Assembly: GCA_009768925.2 (NCBI GenBank)
Contig: VHIT02000012.1
Span: 62,001-126,000, forward strand
Source: Cryptosporidium bovis
Lineage: Eukaryota > Apicomplexa > Conoidasida > Eucoccidiorida > Cryptosporidiidae
DNA: 64,000 nt
Reading direction: 5' to 3'
A program made the position numbers and the translations under genes. This document shows, piece after piece, positions 39,433 through 48,170 of this stretch (positions are counted from its first letter, which is position 1; each line of letters begins with the position of its first letter). The notes below the pieces were generated by a model. That model had not been told where the DNA came from. It did not search any database and worked only from the letters and a program-made list of their open reading frames with translations.

Positions 39433-40005
39433 TTACAATTGACCACACTGATATATAACTATTGGTATCTTAGGTTCACTATTTGGTGGTAAAACTGTTG
39501 CATTTTCTATTTTCTTTAAAGTGGCAAAAGAGTCATGTCCAAGTAATTGTCCAAAAACAACATTTTTTTCGTCCAACCACGGACAAGAATTACATGTAAT
39601 CAAAAATTGACATCCATTTGTATTAGGCGATCCGTTATTTGCCATTGAAAGAAGTCCAGATTTTGTATGTTTTAATATAAAATTCTCATCATTAAAATAT
39701 GTGGTGCCATATATTGAAATGCTTCCTGTACCATCGTTATTAACAAAATCACCTCCCTGTACCACAAAATCTTTAATTACTCTGTGAATAGTGGCATTCT
39801 TGTAACCTATGCTTTTTAAATTCTTTTTATATTCTCCTGTACAAAACTGTCTAAAATTTTCCGCTGTTTTAGGTACTATATCGCTAAACAGCTCTATAAC
39901 CAATCTTCCTATCTTATTTCCTTCATCTGACAAACACAAGTCTAAAAAAACTACAGGATTATCTTTGTTCCTTTGTGGCCTTAGTTCTGGGTCCTTAATC
40001 TGCAT
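39433..40005 (-). CDS. Cyclophilin H-type peptidyl-prolyl isomerase (U4/U6-associated)
   Basis: A 190-residue single-domain cyclophilin. Motifs in order: [29 protein letters not shown] with the catalytic Arg, [32 protein letters not shown], and [12 protein letters not shown] with the cyclosporin-site Trp. The C-terminal VIYQCGQL and the spacing match PPIH/USA-CYP (CGEM ending) better than cyclophilin A. PPIH binds U4/U6 snRNP protein PRP4 during spliceosome assembly. All active-site residues I can check are conserved. It is divergent from the Nup42-like gene with GGCGCC between them. Confidence 0.9.
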   Translation of the reverse strand: MQIKDPELRPQRNKDNPVVFLDLCLSDEGNKIGRLVIELFSDIVPKTAENFRQFCTGEYKKNLKSIGYKNATIHRVIKDFVVQGGDFVNNDGTGSISIYGTTYFNDENFILKHTKSGLLSMANNGSPNTNGCQFLITCNSCPWLDEKNVVFGQLLGHDSFATLKKIENATVLPPNSEPKIPIVIYQCGQL

Positions 40006-40240
40006 TCGATTTTACTTAATATTATTTTTTCCCTTCCTTTAATGACTAATTAAAAACCGTCTATCAACCTTCTTCCATAAAAATCTGTATAAATTAAAGA
40101 AAATCTTATTCCGTAAAACTTGTTTGGCTGTTAAAATCCCACTAATTAATCAAATATTTACAATTACTCCTTTTCAAATGCACTTAAACTACATTTTGCT
40201 TGGTTTTATTATTGTTAATCAATTTTAAAATTAATTGTTG

Positions 40241-40251
40241 TGGCGCCGGCG
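40241..40251. promoter_or_regulatory. E2F-like site TGGCGCCGGCG
   Basis: A GC block in the 293-bp divergent promoter between the cyclophilin H-like and Nup42-like genes, 52 bp before the latter's ATG. Confidence 0.5.
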
Positions 40252-40298
40252 GGGATACTTTTAATTAATGGCTGTAAAAAGTGTAAATTAGATTGTAA

Positions 40299-41873
40299 AT
40301 GATGAGCAACAGAAGGCCATGCCAATTTTTTATAAGAGGATCATGTAGATTTGGTGATAACTGTAGGGACTATCATCCAAAAGGAGCCCTTTTCGATGGT
40401 TCTAGTCAGCCATCTAGCTTTAGAAATAGCAATAATAATAGCAATGCTGTATTTGGTTCCAGTAATAATGTTTCAAATGAGTTATTTAATCCATTCAATA
40501 ATAACAAAAACCAAAGTAATTTGAATAAATTAAGTAATTCCAACAGTAACCCAACTCTTCAGACACTTGAATTAATCGGAATTGTAGTTAATAGTGGTGT
40601 TTGGCCTTTCGGAAAAATAGGTTTGCTTAATCAGATACCTATGTTTACGAGTTTAGACTTAAGTTTTGAGGAATATCGTTTTAGATTTTATCAGAATGAT
40701 AGAAGTAGTTGGGAGAGTCTTCATTTTGAAACGTTGAGAATACTAAACGAGCATTACAAAAACTTTATCGAAAATGGTAAAGCTCAGGGTTATTTGCCGA
40801 TTGATCACAAACTATACAATTTGGACCTAAGTAAGTATTCAAAAATAGGTAATATATATCTTCCAAATTTAGGGAGAGAATTTGTGTCGTCAGATAGTTC
40901 TAAGGGTCCGTTTGGAAATTCAAATGCAAATAACAATTGCAATTCATCATTTTCGTCATCTGTATCTACGTCTCCATTTGTAAACCCATTCTCAAGTAGT
41001 GCAACATTATCTTCCAATAAATATAATCCTTTCTCTGTGAATGATAATTCTACTGGAATTGTTTTTGGAAGTGCAAGTGGTAGTAATAATAGCAATAGCT
41101 TTTTCTCTGGTTTTAACACAAATTCAACCAATGTTTTTGGAGGAAACAACAATTCTATAAATACACTGACTGAAAGTAGTAATACCTTCACTAGTTCTAA
41201 CCCTACAGGAAATGCATTTGGAGGATTCCCAAGTAGTAGCAATAACAACCCTTTTAGTGCTTCAAACTCCTTTAACAATAATATCCCGTTTTTAAATTCA
41301 ACTAATTCTGGTGATTCTATTAATATGGCTAACAATACGCAAACCAGTCCCTTTGAAGACATAAAAAACACTGTGTTTAGTGGAAATTCAAGCAGCCCGT
41401 TTTTAAATAACTCACCATTTTCAGTAAACCAAAATACACTATCTAGTAACGACAATTTAAATAAGTCGTCATTCTCGAATTCAATATCACCTTTTAATGG
41501 CAATAAAAACATTATATCACAACAGCAGTCTATTGAAAACCCCTTTTCTAGTTCTTCACCATCTTCTGTTGTTTTAAATGATCAAAAAGTCTTTCCTGAA
41601 ATTAATGGTAGCAGTTCTACATCGTCATTTAGTTTATGCACTAATCTACCCTATGCAAATAGTAACAACGTAAATGCAAACAACTTTTTCTCTTTTAACT
41701 CAAATAACACAAATAATAATAAATATTCATTTAACAATCCAGATGTAAATGATGAAACAGTCTTTGAAGGCAAACAAGAATTGCTTCCCTGGGAGTACGA
41801 TGCTTTCACAAGCAAATCATTTGATTGCAACAAAATTCCAGAAAAAATACCTCCAAAGTCCCTTAGAACATGA
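40299..41873 (+). CDS. Nup42-like FG nucleoporin with CCCH zinc finger
   Basis: A 524-residue protein. Residues 8-26 form a C-x7-C-x5-C-x3-H zinc finger (CQFFIRGSCRFGDNC), which matches the N-terminus of NUP42/NLP1 (CQFFLQGRCRFGDRC). The middle is Asn/Ser-rich with scattered FG motifs (VFGSS, GPFGNS, IVFGSAS, NVFGGN, AFGGF) and many NPF/SPF motifs. Residues about 85-175 form a folded-looking block (LIGIVVNSGVWPFGKIG). Nup42 sits on the cytoplasmic face of the nuclear pore and helps Gle1/Dbp5 in mRNA export. Few true FG motifs are present, a common apicomplexan trait. A plain CCCH RNA-binding protein is the alternative. Confidence 0.72.
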   Translation: MMSNRRPCQFFIRGSCRFGDNCRDYHPKGALFDGSSQPSSFRNSNNNSNAVFGSSNNVSNELFNPFNNNKNQSNLNKLSNSNSNPTLQTLELIGIVVNSGVWPFGKIGLLNQIPMFTSLDLSFEEYRFRFYQNDRSSWESLHFETLRILNEHYKNFIENGKAQGYLPIDHKLYNLDLSKYSKIGNIYLPNLGREFVSSDSSKGPFGNSNANNNCNSSFSSSVSTSPFVNPFSSSATLSSNKYNPFSVNDNSTGIVFGSASGSNNSNSFFSGFNTNSTNVFGGNNNSINTLTESSNTFTSSNPTGNAFGGFPSSSNNNPFSASNSFNNNIPFLNSTNSGDSINMANNTQTSPFEDIKNTVFSGNSSSPFLNNSPFSVNQNTLSSNDNLNKSSFSNSISPFNGNKNIISQQQSIENPFSSSSPSSVVLNDQKVFPEINGSSSTSSFSLCTNLPYANSNNVNANNFFSFNSNNTNNNKYSFNNPDVNDETVFEGKQELLPWEYDAFTSKSFDCNKIPEKIPPKSLRT

Positions 41874-42289
41874 TCACTCACATTTTTATAGATTTCCTTT
41901 TTCTTTTATATAAGCATAGTCTAGTTCTTTATATTTACGCTATAGTCACTTATATTATTACTATAATGCAAATTTTTCACATTAATTTCTCATCCCTACC
42001 TGTTTCAGACTTGTTTCTTTCTTATCTTTTAACCAAACACCATCTGACAATTTCAATAATCGTCCACTACCTTTAACTTATATCTTCTTCCAACTTTGCC
42101 TTGTTAAAGAAACACCCAATGTTTCTCATTCAACTGTCCGATTCCATCTCCAAAATTTGACAAAATTCGGCTCACTACACAACACAAACTGAAACATCGC
42201 GTCCTCCTCCTATGTCCTCTTCTCTAAATCCCGTCGCGATATTTGCATTCCTTTACAGCCATAACACGTGCTAGTGTATTGGAATTTCC
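41874..42289. other. Pyrimidine-rich spacer between Nup42-like gene and tRNA
   Basis: The plus strand is rich in C and T. It contains an inverted repeat ATCGCG (42196-42201) and CGCGAT (42235-42240) around a CCTCC-rich loop. No clear gene was recognised; the only frames are short. Confidence 0.4.
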
Positions 42290-42295
42290 AAAAAA
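42290..42295 (-). terminator. RNA polymerase III terminator after tRNA-Lys
   Basis: A run of six A on the plus strand gives TTTTTT on the minus strand, starting two bases after the tRNA 3' end. This is a standard Pol III stop. Confidence 0.8.
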
Positions 42296-42297
42296 GC

Positions 42298-42370
42298 GCC
42301 GCCACTGGGGATCGAACCCAGGACCACATGGTTAAGAGCCATGCGCTCTACCTAGCTGAGCTATAGCGGC
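42298..42370 (-). tRNA. tRNA-Lys (anticodon CUU)
   Basis: The 73-nt cloverleaf folds fully: acceptor GCCGCTA with TGGCGGC (one G-T pair), D stem GCTC/GAGC, and anticodon stem CATGG/CCATG with loop CTCTTAA. The T stem is CTGGG/CCCAG with loop TTCGATC. The anticodon in the loop is CTT, so it reads AAG lysine codons. Internal A and B boxes are present; no intron; no CCA is encoded, as in eukaryotes. Confidence 0.97.
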
Positions 42371-42612
42371 CCACGGGGGCCGACAATACTGTTCCTGAAA
42401 TAATCTAATAAAATTAATGGTACCGATCAATAATTACAAAAAAAAGATACCAGTAACTTTTGACTAAATACTTTTATTTGAATAATATATTAATAAAGTA
42501 TAAATAAACCAAATTAGAAAATAAGCAGAAACATTTGATGCAATAACAACTTTTATGGATAAATCAGCAGTGTCAATCCCGTTTGTTTAAGTCGTGAAAC
42601 TTTTTTCCAACT
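42371..42612. other. Spacer between tRNA and TSR3 gene
   Basis: It holds the tRNA 5' flank (minus strand) and the TSR3 promoter. A CCCACGGGGGCC block follows the tRNA directly. Nothing else was seen. Confidence 0.4.
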
Positions 42613-43359
42613 ATGTCAGATTTAGACGCTGAAATTGAGACAGAAGAAGAAAATTCAAATTATATAGTAGATAAAACGAATAGCGATGAATCAGAAAGTC
42701 TAGAAAAAGAGTTCGACGATAAGCTCAAAATTGACGAAGTTAAAATAGGACTATGGGATTTTTGTCAATGTGACGTATCTAAATGCAGTGGTAGAAAGTT
42801 ACTGAGATTTAAATACGCAAAAAAACTTGAACACAACAACAGATACTCAAAAAAATGGTCTGGAATTATACTAAGTCCAAGAGCCAAGAAGAAATTATCA
42901 CTGGAGGATATAGATATTGTAAATAAAGGTGGAATAGGAGTTATAGATTGTTCTTGGAACAAAATTGACAAAATACCGTTTCACAAAATACATAATGGAA
43001 ATGAAAGACTTTTGCCATTTTTGGTAGCAACAAATTCAACTCACTATGGAAGACCATATGAATTATCCTGTGCGGAAGCCATATCCTCTTGTTTATATTT
43101 ACTTGGATATGAAAACCAAGCGAAAAAAATACTTGGAATATTTAAAGGAGGTCTTCATTTTTTTGAATTAAATAATGAAGTATTTTCACTTTATAAAAAA
43201 CGAGGTTATAACCATAATAGTGTTGTTGAAATTGAAGGTGAATATTTAGATAAATATTTCGAAGACAAGAAAAATAAGGAATCAAAAGATTATGATTCTC
43301 TTTTTTCCTCTATGGATGAATTAAGTAGTGAAGACGATTTGAGCGACCAAAAACATTAA
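42613..43359 (+). CDS. TSR3: TSR3, 18S rRNA aminocarboxypropyltransferase
   Basis: A 248-residue protein with an acidic N-terminus and an acidic tail (EDDLSDQKH). The core matches TSR3: LWDFCQCDVSKCSGRKL (RLI-type start), SGIILSPRAKKKLS, then GIGVIDCSWNKID and RLLPFLVATNSTHYGRPY. ELSCAEAISSCLYLLGY follows, with GLHFFELN near the end. Tsr3 adds the aminocarboxypropyl group to the hypermodified pseudouridine in 18S rRNA, using S-adenosylmethionine. It acts on late pre-40S particles. The family motifs DCSW and NxxxYGRPxxLSxxEA are intact, so the enzyme should work. Confidence 0.95.
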   Translation: MSDLDAEIETEEENSNYIVDKTNSDESESLEKEFDDKLKIDEVKIGLWDFCQCDVSKCSGRKLLRFKYAKKLEHNNRYSKKWSGIILSPRAKKKLSLEDIDIVNKGGIGVIDCSWNKIDKIPFHKIHNGNERLLPFLVATNSTHYGRPYELSCAEAISSCLYLLGYENQAKKILGIFKGGLHFFELNNEVFSLYKKRGYNHNSVVEIEGEYLDKYFEDKKNKESKDYDSLFSSMDELSSEDDLSDQKH

Positions 43360-43524
43360 TAAATTTCAATATTACTGCTCGTTTAATTTAACAATAAATA
43401 AATAATAATTCAGTAAGCCACTTCATAAATATTTAATTAACGATGAAGTAATAATGAAACCATTTATTCTTTAACTAGCTAATTGTTTTGAATTAGTTTG
43501 GAACTTAATGCTTTTTTGTTTCCA

Positions 43525-46500
43525 TTATACATTGCTTAATTGCGTATCAAAGTAGCTCATCAATGACAGCCTTGTTTGTTCATTTTCACTAATATTTGAA
43601 TCTACCGTCTCGAATGAAATATATGGATAATCGTGCCACTGAGACAAATCATCATTTAATAAGTCAATATAACTCGTTTTCTCAACACCTACATCTCTAT
43701 TATCGTGTCCATCTACATTTTTTTTTTCAGAAATTCCAAAGTAATCACATGATTCATCCCAATATCTTATTAATGACTTTATTAACTTTTTGTCTATATA
43801 TATTCCTCTATTAGGTAGTTTATCCTTATATTCCACTTCTGAACCAAATAAGTCATTATTCTCATTCATATTGTCTCTACTATTCATTTCATCACAGATT
43901 ACTGTATTGGTATCTTCATTTTCACTATCATAAACAAATCTCTCACTGAATTTTTTTTCTATTTTTGATATTTCATTAATACCATTCTCAACACTAATAA
44001 TATGTTTCAATAAACAACCAGGTTGTTTCATCCTAGAACATGATTCTGATATTTTCCACTTTTTTCTCTTATGGTCATTCATCATACCACCAACAAAATG
44101 ACGATGTTCCAGATAGTTATTTGCCATCTCCCTAGAAACCGGTAACAATGGTAAACAAAATATATGATTGGATATTTTGTTTACCAAACTTCTTAGTAAT
44201 GCTAATTTATCATCTTTATTATCGATAAATTTACCTATTTGCCTGTCAATCCTCGACATGTGTCCGTTAATTTGATTTGTTTCATCATTAAATTTTCCTT
44301 TTGGAACAAATGATAAGTACTCTTCCAATGTATAATTATAATCAAATTCCTTAGATCCAATAATGTCGAAAACTGGTTTTTTTATCTCTTTATCAAATAT
44401 AATTTCCGTATTAACCATAGTATTTTCATTTACATTGTCCTCGAGCTCGTCTTTAAATTCAAAATATCTACAAGAACATAGTGGAAATGGTTGCGTCACC
44501 AAAGACGGAATATGTACTATATCATCTTTTTTATAGTAGTCAACTGATATAAAATCATCTGACCATAATATTTTTGGTCTTGTTTGAAACTCTTTGTGAT
44601 AATCAAAACCATTTGTCATTGGCAATTGAGACGATAGCTTATTCGAATACTCTTCATCCATTTCACATTCATTATTACTAAGGAGCCAATTTATTAACTC
44701 TAATCCACTATACACCTTAGAATTATAATACTTTCTTTTTGTTAATTGCTCGCTCTTAACTTCTAATTCATCGTTTATAACTTCACTATCACTAGTTATA
44801 CTGTTTGGATAAGTTATCAATGCTCTCCTCATCTTTAAATAACTATTATTACTAGTATCGTCGCTACTCTTGATATTTGCATACAAATCTACCAAAGCAC
44901 CTTTTAATTCTTTGCAAAGATAGACCTCACTAATGTTATTATAATAGTAATTTGAAAATTCCTTCTCTTCATATTTGCTTTCACTGTCATAATTACTTAT
45001 TAAATCTAGTGTTATTTCTGTAACCCTTCCACAACTATTCAATGCTAAAAAAATTAAACTCTCGACATCACCATTAGTGTCTTTACCTTCACTTAATCCA
45101 ACTAATTTATGCTTCGACGTTGATTGTGAATATAAGATTGCTTTTTCCTCTTTTCCAATATTTTCATCACTAGAAATAAATTCGTTTATTGCTTTATAGT
45201 TAACAGATAATACGGTAATTCCCGAGTAACCATGGAAGTATTGCGATAAAAAATTGTCATCTATAGAATATCTGTCCATAATATTATCCAAATAGTCTAT
45301 TGATGACTCCATTAATTGCGTGTTCATAGGATAATAGTACATTCTATCTTGTTCTATATCCCATTTACTCATACCCAATTCTTTCACAAATTCTACTCTA
45401 ATATTAAAATGCTCATCAACATCACTACCACTATACTCCACTGTTAGTAGAGAATATATAATCATTGGATAATTTGAACAATACAATACTAGGCCACTTT
45501 TAACTTTGAGTCTATTCTCGTCACCATTACTTTTTATTCTCGGGAACACCCAGTCTACATACCTAAATCTACATGTTGAATTTCCTATACTCTCTGTAAA
45601 TGGAATTGAAAATTCACATAGTGGTATCGTTGAATTCTGATTCAAATCTATAATAATAACTTTGCTGTTTCTTGACTCTATGAAGGCTAAAATACTCGAA
45701 TATATTGGATGAAGTGCTAATCCCGTCACATTTACATAAGATGTATTTTTATTTTTCAATGTTTGAAGTTTCATTAATCTTTCAGTATAAGACACCATCA
45801 CTTTTAATGTATTATATTTGTCCTCATCACAAGAGTTTTTATTATCTTCATCCTTATTTGGATACACTCTTTTTAGTCTACGGTCCAAAGGTGTTTCCAA
45901 CTCTAATATATAAATGCATTTACCACCTATAATATATGAATTTGAATTGTAACCATATGAAAAACATTGTATAACTTCTTGCTCAAACTTATAGTAGTCA
46001 TTTAGATTGTATATTTCCTTAAACTCATTACCTGGATTTAATGAAAACTTTATTATTAACCTATTTGACAGTAATATTGACACTTCCAAATAATCATAAA
46101 AACTGGTTGCAATTCCATATATATTCGTATCAGAACAAAACTTTATTTTATTAATCATATATTCATCATTACCCAGTATAGACTTGAATATGTCCTCAAC
46201 GCTACTTTTCAGTACTATTTCATACTTTATGTTTGACTTATTATCCAAAGACTCAACTGCAGCTTTATCTATACCATCGCTTACTTCCTCCAAACTCAAT
46301 TTCAGTATCGCTAATTCATTTAAAGATATCAAATATACATATACTCCCTTATTTATATTGTCATAATAATCATAACTCGCCTGCAACTTTAAATCTTTTA
46401 TCTCATTTTCTGTCACATTTTTAATTGTTAACAGTCTCTCAAAACAATATTCAATATTGTCATTTTTAAAATCTTTTGTATCAAAGTCACTTTTGTTCAT

Positions 46501-46779
46501 AACCAACCTTAAAACCTCTATCCCATTTCCATTTGAATCGTATTTTTGAATCAGTATTGGACCATTTATTCCCAAATCTACACCATTACATGTTTTTAAA
46601 CAAGATTCAATTTCATTATCTATTATTCTAGACGAATATATATTATAACATAAATGGGACGACGAGTAATTTTTCTCCTTTGGAATCAATGTATTTGTCA
46701 ATAATGATGTTATATTTGGGCCTCTATGACGCCAAACTACTTTTGAACCATCATATGGAATTTGCACCACTTTAACCAT
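43525..46779 (-). CDS. Large conserved-looking protein of unknown function, possible beta-propeller
   Basis: The first ATG of the frame is at 46779, giving 1084 residues. The first 560 residues have alternating beta-rich blocks (for example GLALHPIYSSILAFIESR, SKVIIIDL, GLVLYCSNYPMIIYSLL) like a degenerate WD-type propeller. A linker and a helical C-terminal region follow (DKLALLRSLVNKISNHIF, LLPVSREMANNYLEHRHFVG). There are no membrane segments. It is acidic and Asn/Ser-rich. I do not recognise the family. A TAF1C/Rrn6-type Pol I factor or another propeller scaffold is only a guess. It is convergent with TSR3. The promoter carries TGGCGCC at 47136-47141. Confidence 0.5.
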   Translation of the reverse strand: MVKVVQIPYDGSKVVWRHRGPNITSLLTNTLIPKEKNYSSSHLCYNIYSSRIIDNEIESCLKTCNGVDLGINGPILIQKYDSNGNGIEVLRLVMNKSDFDTKDFKNDNIEYCFERLLTIKNVTENEIKDLKLQASYDYYDNINKGVYVYLISLNELAILKLSLEEVSDGIDKAAVESLDNKSNIKYEIVLKSSVEDIFKSILGNDEYMINKIKFCSDTNIYGIATSFYDYLEVSILLSNRLIIKFSLNPGNEFKEIYNLNDYYKFEQEVIQCFSYGYNSNSYIIGGKCIYILELETPLDRRLKRVYPNKDEDNKNSCDEDKYNTLKVMVSYTERLMKLQTLKNKNTSYVNVTGLALHPIYSSILAFIESRNSKVIIIDLNQNSTIPLCEFSIPFTESIGNSTCRFRYVDWVFPRIKSNGDENRLKVKSGLVLYCSNYPMIIYSLLTVEYSGSDVDEHFNIRVEFVKELGMSKWDIEQDRMYYYPMNTQLMESSIDYLDNIMDRYSIDDNFLSQYFHGYSGITVLSVNYKAINEFISSDENIGKEEKAILYSQSTSKHKLVGLSEGKDTNGDVESLIFLALNSCGRVTEITLDLISNYDSESKYEEKEFSNYYYNNISEVYLCKELKGALVDLYANIKSSDDTSNNSYLKMRRALITYPNSITSDSEVINDELEVKSEQLTKRKYYNSKVYSGLELINWLLSNNECEMDEEYSNKLSSQLPMTNGFDYHKEFQTRPKILWSDDFISVDYYKKDDIVHIPSLVTQPFPLCSCRYFEFKDELEDNVNENTMVNTEIIFDKEIKKPVFDIIGSKEFDYNYTLEEYLSFVPKGKFNDETNQINGHMSRIDRQIGKFIDNKDDKLALLRSLVNKISNHIFCLPLLPVSREMANNYLEHRHFVGGMMNDHKRKKWKISESCSRMKQPGCLLKHIISVENGINEISKIEKKFSERFVYDSENEDTNTVICDEMNSRDNMNENNDLFGSEVEYKDKLPNRGIYIDKKLIKSLIRYWDESCDYFGISEKKNVDGHDNRDVGVEKTSYIDLLNDDLSQWHDYPYISFETVDSNISENEQTRLSLMSYFDTQLSNV

Positions 46780-47135
46780 TTTAAAATTATTTCTAATATA
46801 AGTCAAAAATACCCCTCACATACCTCGAGCTCACCAAATCCATTGATTTGGACTGTTTTGTTTTATTATATTAACTTTAATTCAATTTAACTTATCATTT
46901 AATGCCCCCTTCTTCCGTTTATCACCTCTTAATATACTTACGCAAACTTATTGTCATATTAGTTACTAAATTTAATTAATTAGCACTTCTCACAAAAGCT
47001 ATCCCTGACCAATTATGCAAAATAAACATATACAAGCGATTCATCTACTAATAATGTGAGTGATATTGATGAAAAGTCTAAAACAACTCTCTTAAGCAAC
47101 TCATCATCTTCTATTATTTCATCTATATACATAAT

Positions 47136-47141
47136 GGCGCC
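47136..47141. promoter_or_regulatory. E2F-like site (AATGGCGCC)
   Basis: 357 bp upstream of the unknown minus-strand gene. Same core as the RPC5/PHAX site. Confidence 0.4.
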
Positions 47142-47350
47142 GAAAATTCCTTTGATTAATGTTGGTATGTCTGTACAATAAATTTTCTTTAATATTCGAA
47201 AATGAATAAGTTTGTCTTAATAAAAATAGAGTCTAACTTCCGTACACACTGTAAATATATAGGCATTGTTTTCCCACCTTATAAAAAGAGAGACTAATAA
47301 TAATGCACTCCCTCGCTTCAAACACTCAAAAGTTATTATTTTTTGTCCTC

Positions 47351-47515
47351 TTAAAAACAAAGTGAGAAGTGTATATCACTGCCCATTTCAGTGTCCATAT
47401 TATTTAATTTAATGTCAAAAAAACTTACCAATCTACTATACAAACTTTCATTTATCACGTTTAATTCCCCATCACTGTTTATACTGCATATCAAATTTTT
47501 TTTGTTTAAATCCAT
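47351..47515 (-). CDS. Candidate small gene or terminal exon, 54 residues
   Basis: The minus strand reads MDLNKKNLICSINSDGEL, then NVINESLYSRLV, ending FSLCF. The frame is open about 22 codons further upstream of this ATG, until a stop near 47583, with AG acceptors (AATAG, TTAG, ATCAG) in between. So it may be an internal or last exon. A consensus donor GTAAGT lies inside the frame after SRL, near 47427. An E2F half-site (GGCGGGAA on this strand, 47661-47668) is about 150 bp upstream. The purine-rich strand and even composition look coding. The family is not recognised; a small replication-type subunit is a guess from the E2F site only. Confidence 0.35.
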   Translation of the reverse strand: MDLNKKNLICSINSDGELNVINESLYSRLVSFFDIKLNNMDTEMGSDIHFSLCF

Positions 47516-47660
47516 GTATCTGCTATTTACTTTACTAAAACCTATTATCTTTTCTGATGTTCTAATTCGCTCTATTTTGTTTTAATTTAATAAATTACAT
47601 ATGTTTAAACTTATTTCTTCTATTATTGTCACAAAATTAACAATTTGTATTATCACTTAA

Positions 47661-47668
47661 TTCCCGCC
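47661..47668. promoter_or_regulatory. E2F-like site TTCCCGCC (GGCGGGAA on minus strand)
   Basis: The best match to the classic E2F core in this spacer, positioned 146 bp upstream of the candidate minus-strand frame at 47515. Confidence 0.45.
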
Positions 47669-47716
47669 ATTTCTGATTCAACACCGTCCTATGAACAGAA
47701 AGCTTGCTACCATTGT

Positions 47717-47726
47717 ATGCATGCAT
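47717..47726. promoter_or_regulatory. ATGCATGCAT palindrome, ApiAP2-type motif
   Basis: A 10-bp palindrome with core TGCATGCA, the second copy of this motif in a spacer of the window. Confidence 0.45.
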
Positions 47727-47901
47727 TATGTGGGGCGTGTGGCATACCACTTTAGGCAAGAATTGTGCGATGCTAATGTTAAAATTGAGAGACACTAAAA
47801 GGTATTGTTTAGAGAACCAAAACCCGGAATGGGTAAAGGGTAAGAGTGAAAACTTTCGAGCAGTCGTCTTTAAATGACTATTCTAATTCCTATATGGATT
47901 T

Positions 47902-48012
47902 CTATAATGCCCAAGGAATATATAAAATAAGAATTATTATCGAATAAATAGCAGCGGCTATGCTATAAAAGGAATGTAAATCATTATCATTTCTCTCCGT
48001 TCTCCTAGTCAT
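47902..48012 (-). CDS. Candidate small membrane protein, 36 residues
   Basis: The minus strand reads MTRRTERNDNDLHSFYS followed by IAAAIYSIIILILYIPWAL and a stop. A charged N-terminus precedes one hydrophobic segment, the shape of a tiny tail-anchored ER or mitochondrial subunit. In-frame stops bound it directly. A TTTTATAG inside it could also be an acceptor, so the frame may be a chance one. The family is not recognised. Confidence 0.25.
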   Translation of the reverse strand: MTRRTERNDNDLHSFYSIAAAIYSIIILILYIPWAL

Positions 48013-48170
48013 ACTCCTCTACTAAAACAAATAAATCATTTAATTCATTTCAATAAAGTCATATTATTTCTATTTGTCAAGATACAAGAACTTAAAGATC
48101 TAAACTTTCGTTTCACTATCAATTCGTCAATAAACATCATCATATCTATACATTGTAATATAGGATGATT

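Larger units (their letters stand above)
46780..48170. other. 1.4 kb spacer, the longest in the window
   Basis: It lies upstream of the unknown minus-strand gene and downstream of the MFS gene. It contains AATGGCGCC, TTCCCGCC (minus strand GGCGGGAA), the palindrome ATGCATGCAT (47717-47726) and a TATAAAAGG box (47964). It also has two short minus-strand reading frames (47351-47515 and 47902-48012). At least one small gene or RNA probably lies here. Confidence 0.55.

Noticed and set aside
40805-41512. 235-residue minus-strand frame
   Set aside because: Antisense to the Asn/Ser-rich region of the Nup42-like gene; Leu-rich only because of complementarity.
42298-42370. tRNA-Met or suppressor tRNA reading of the CTCTTAA loop
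   Set aside because: With a seven-base loop the anticodon is positions 3-5, CTT; this is lysine. TTA would be off by one.
47391-47585. 64-residue plus-strand hydrophobic frame
   Set aside because: The minus strand has a better, purine-rich frame here; the plus frame has no recognisable features.
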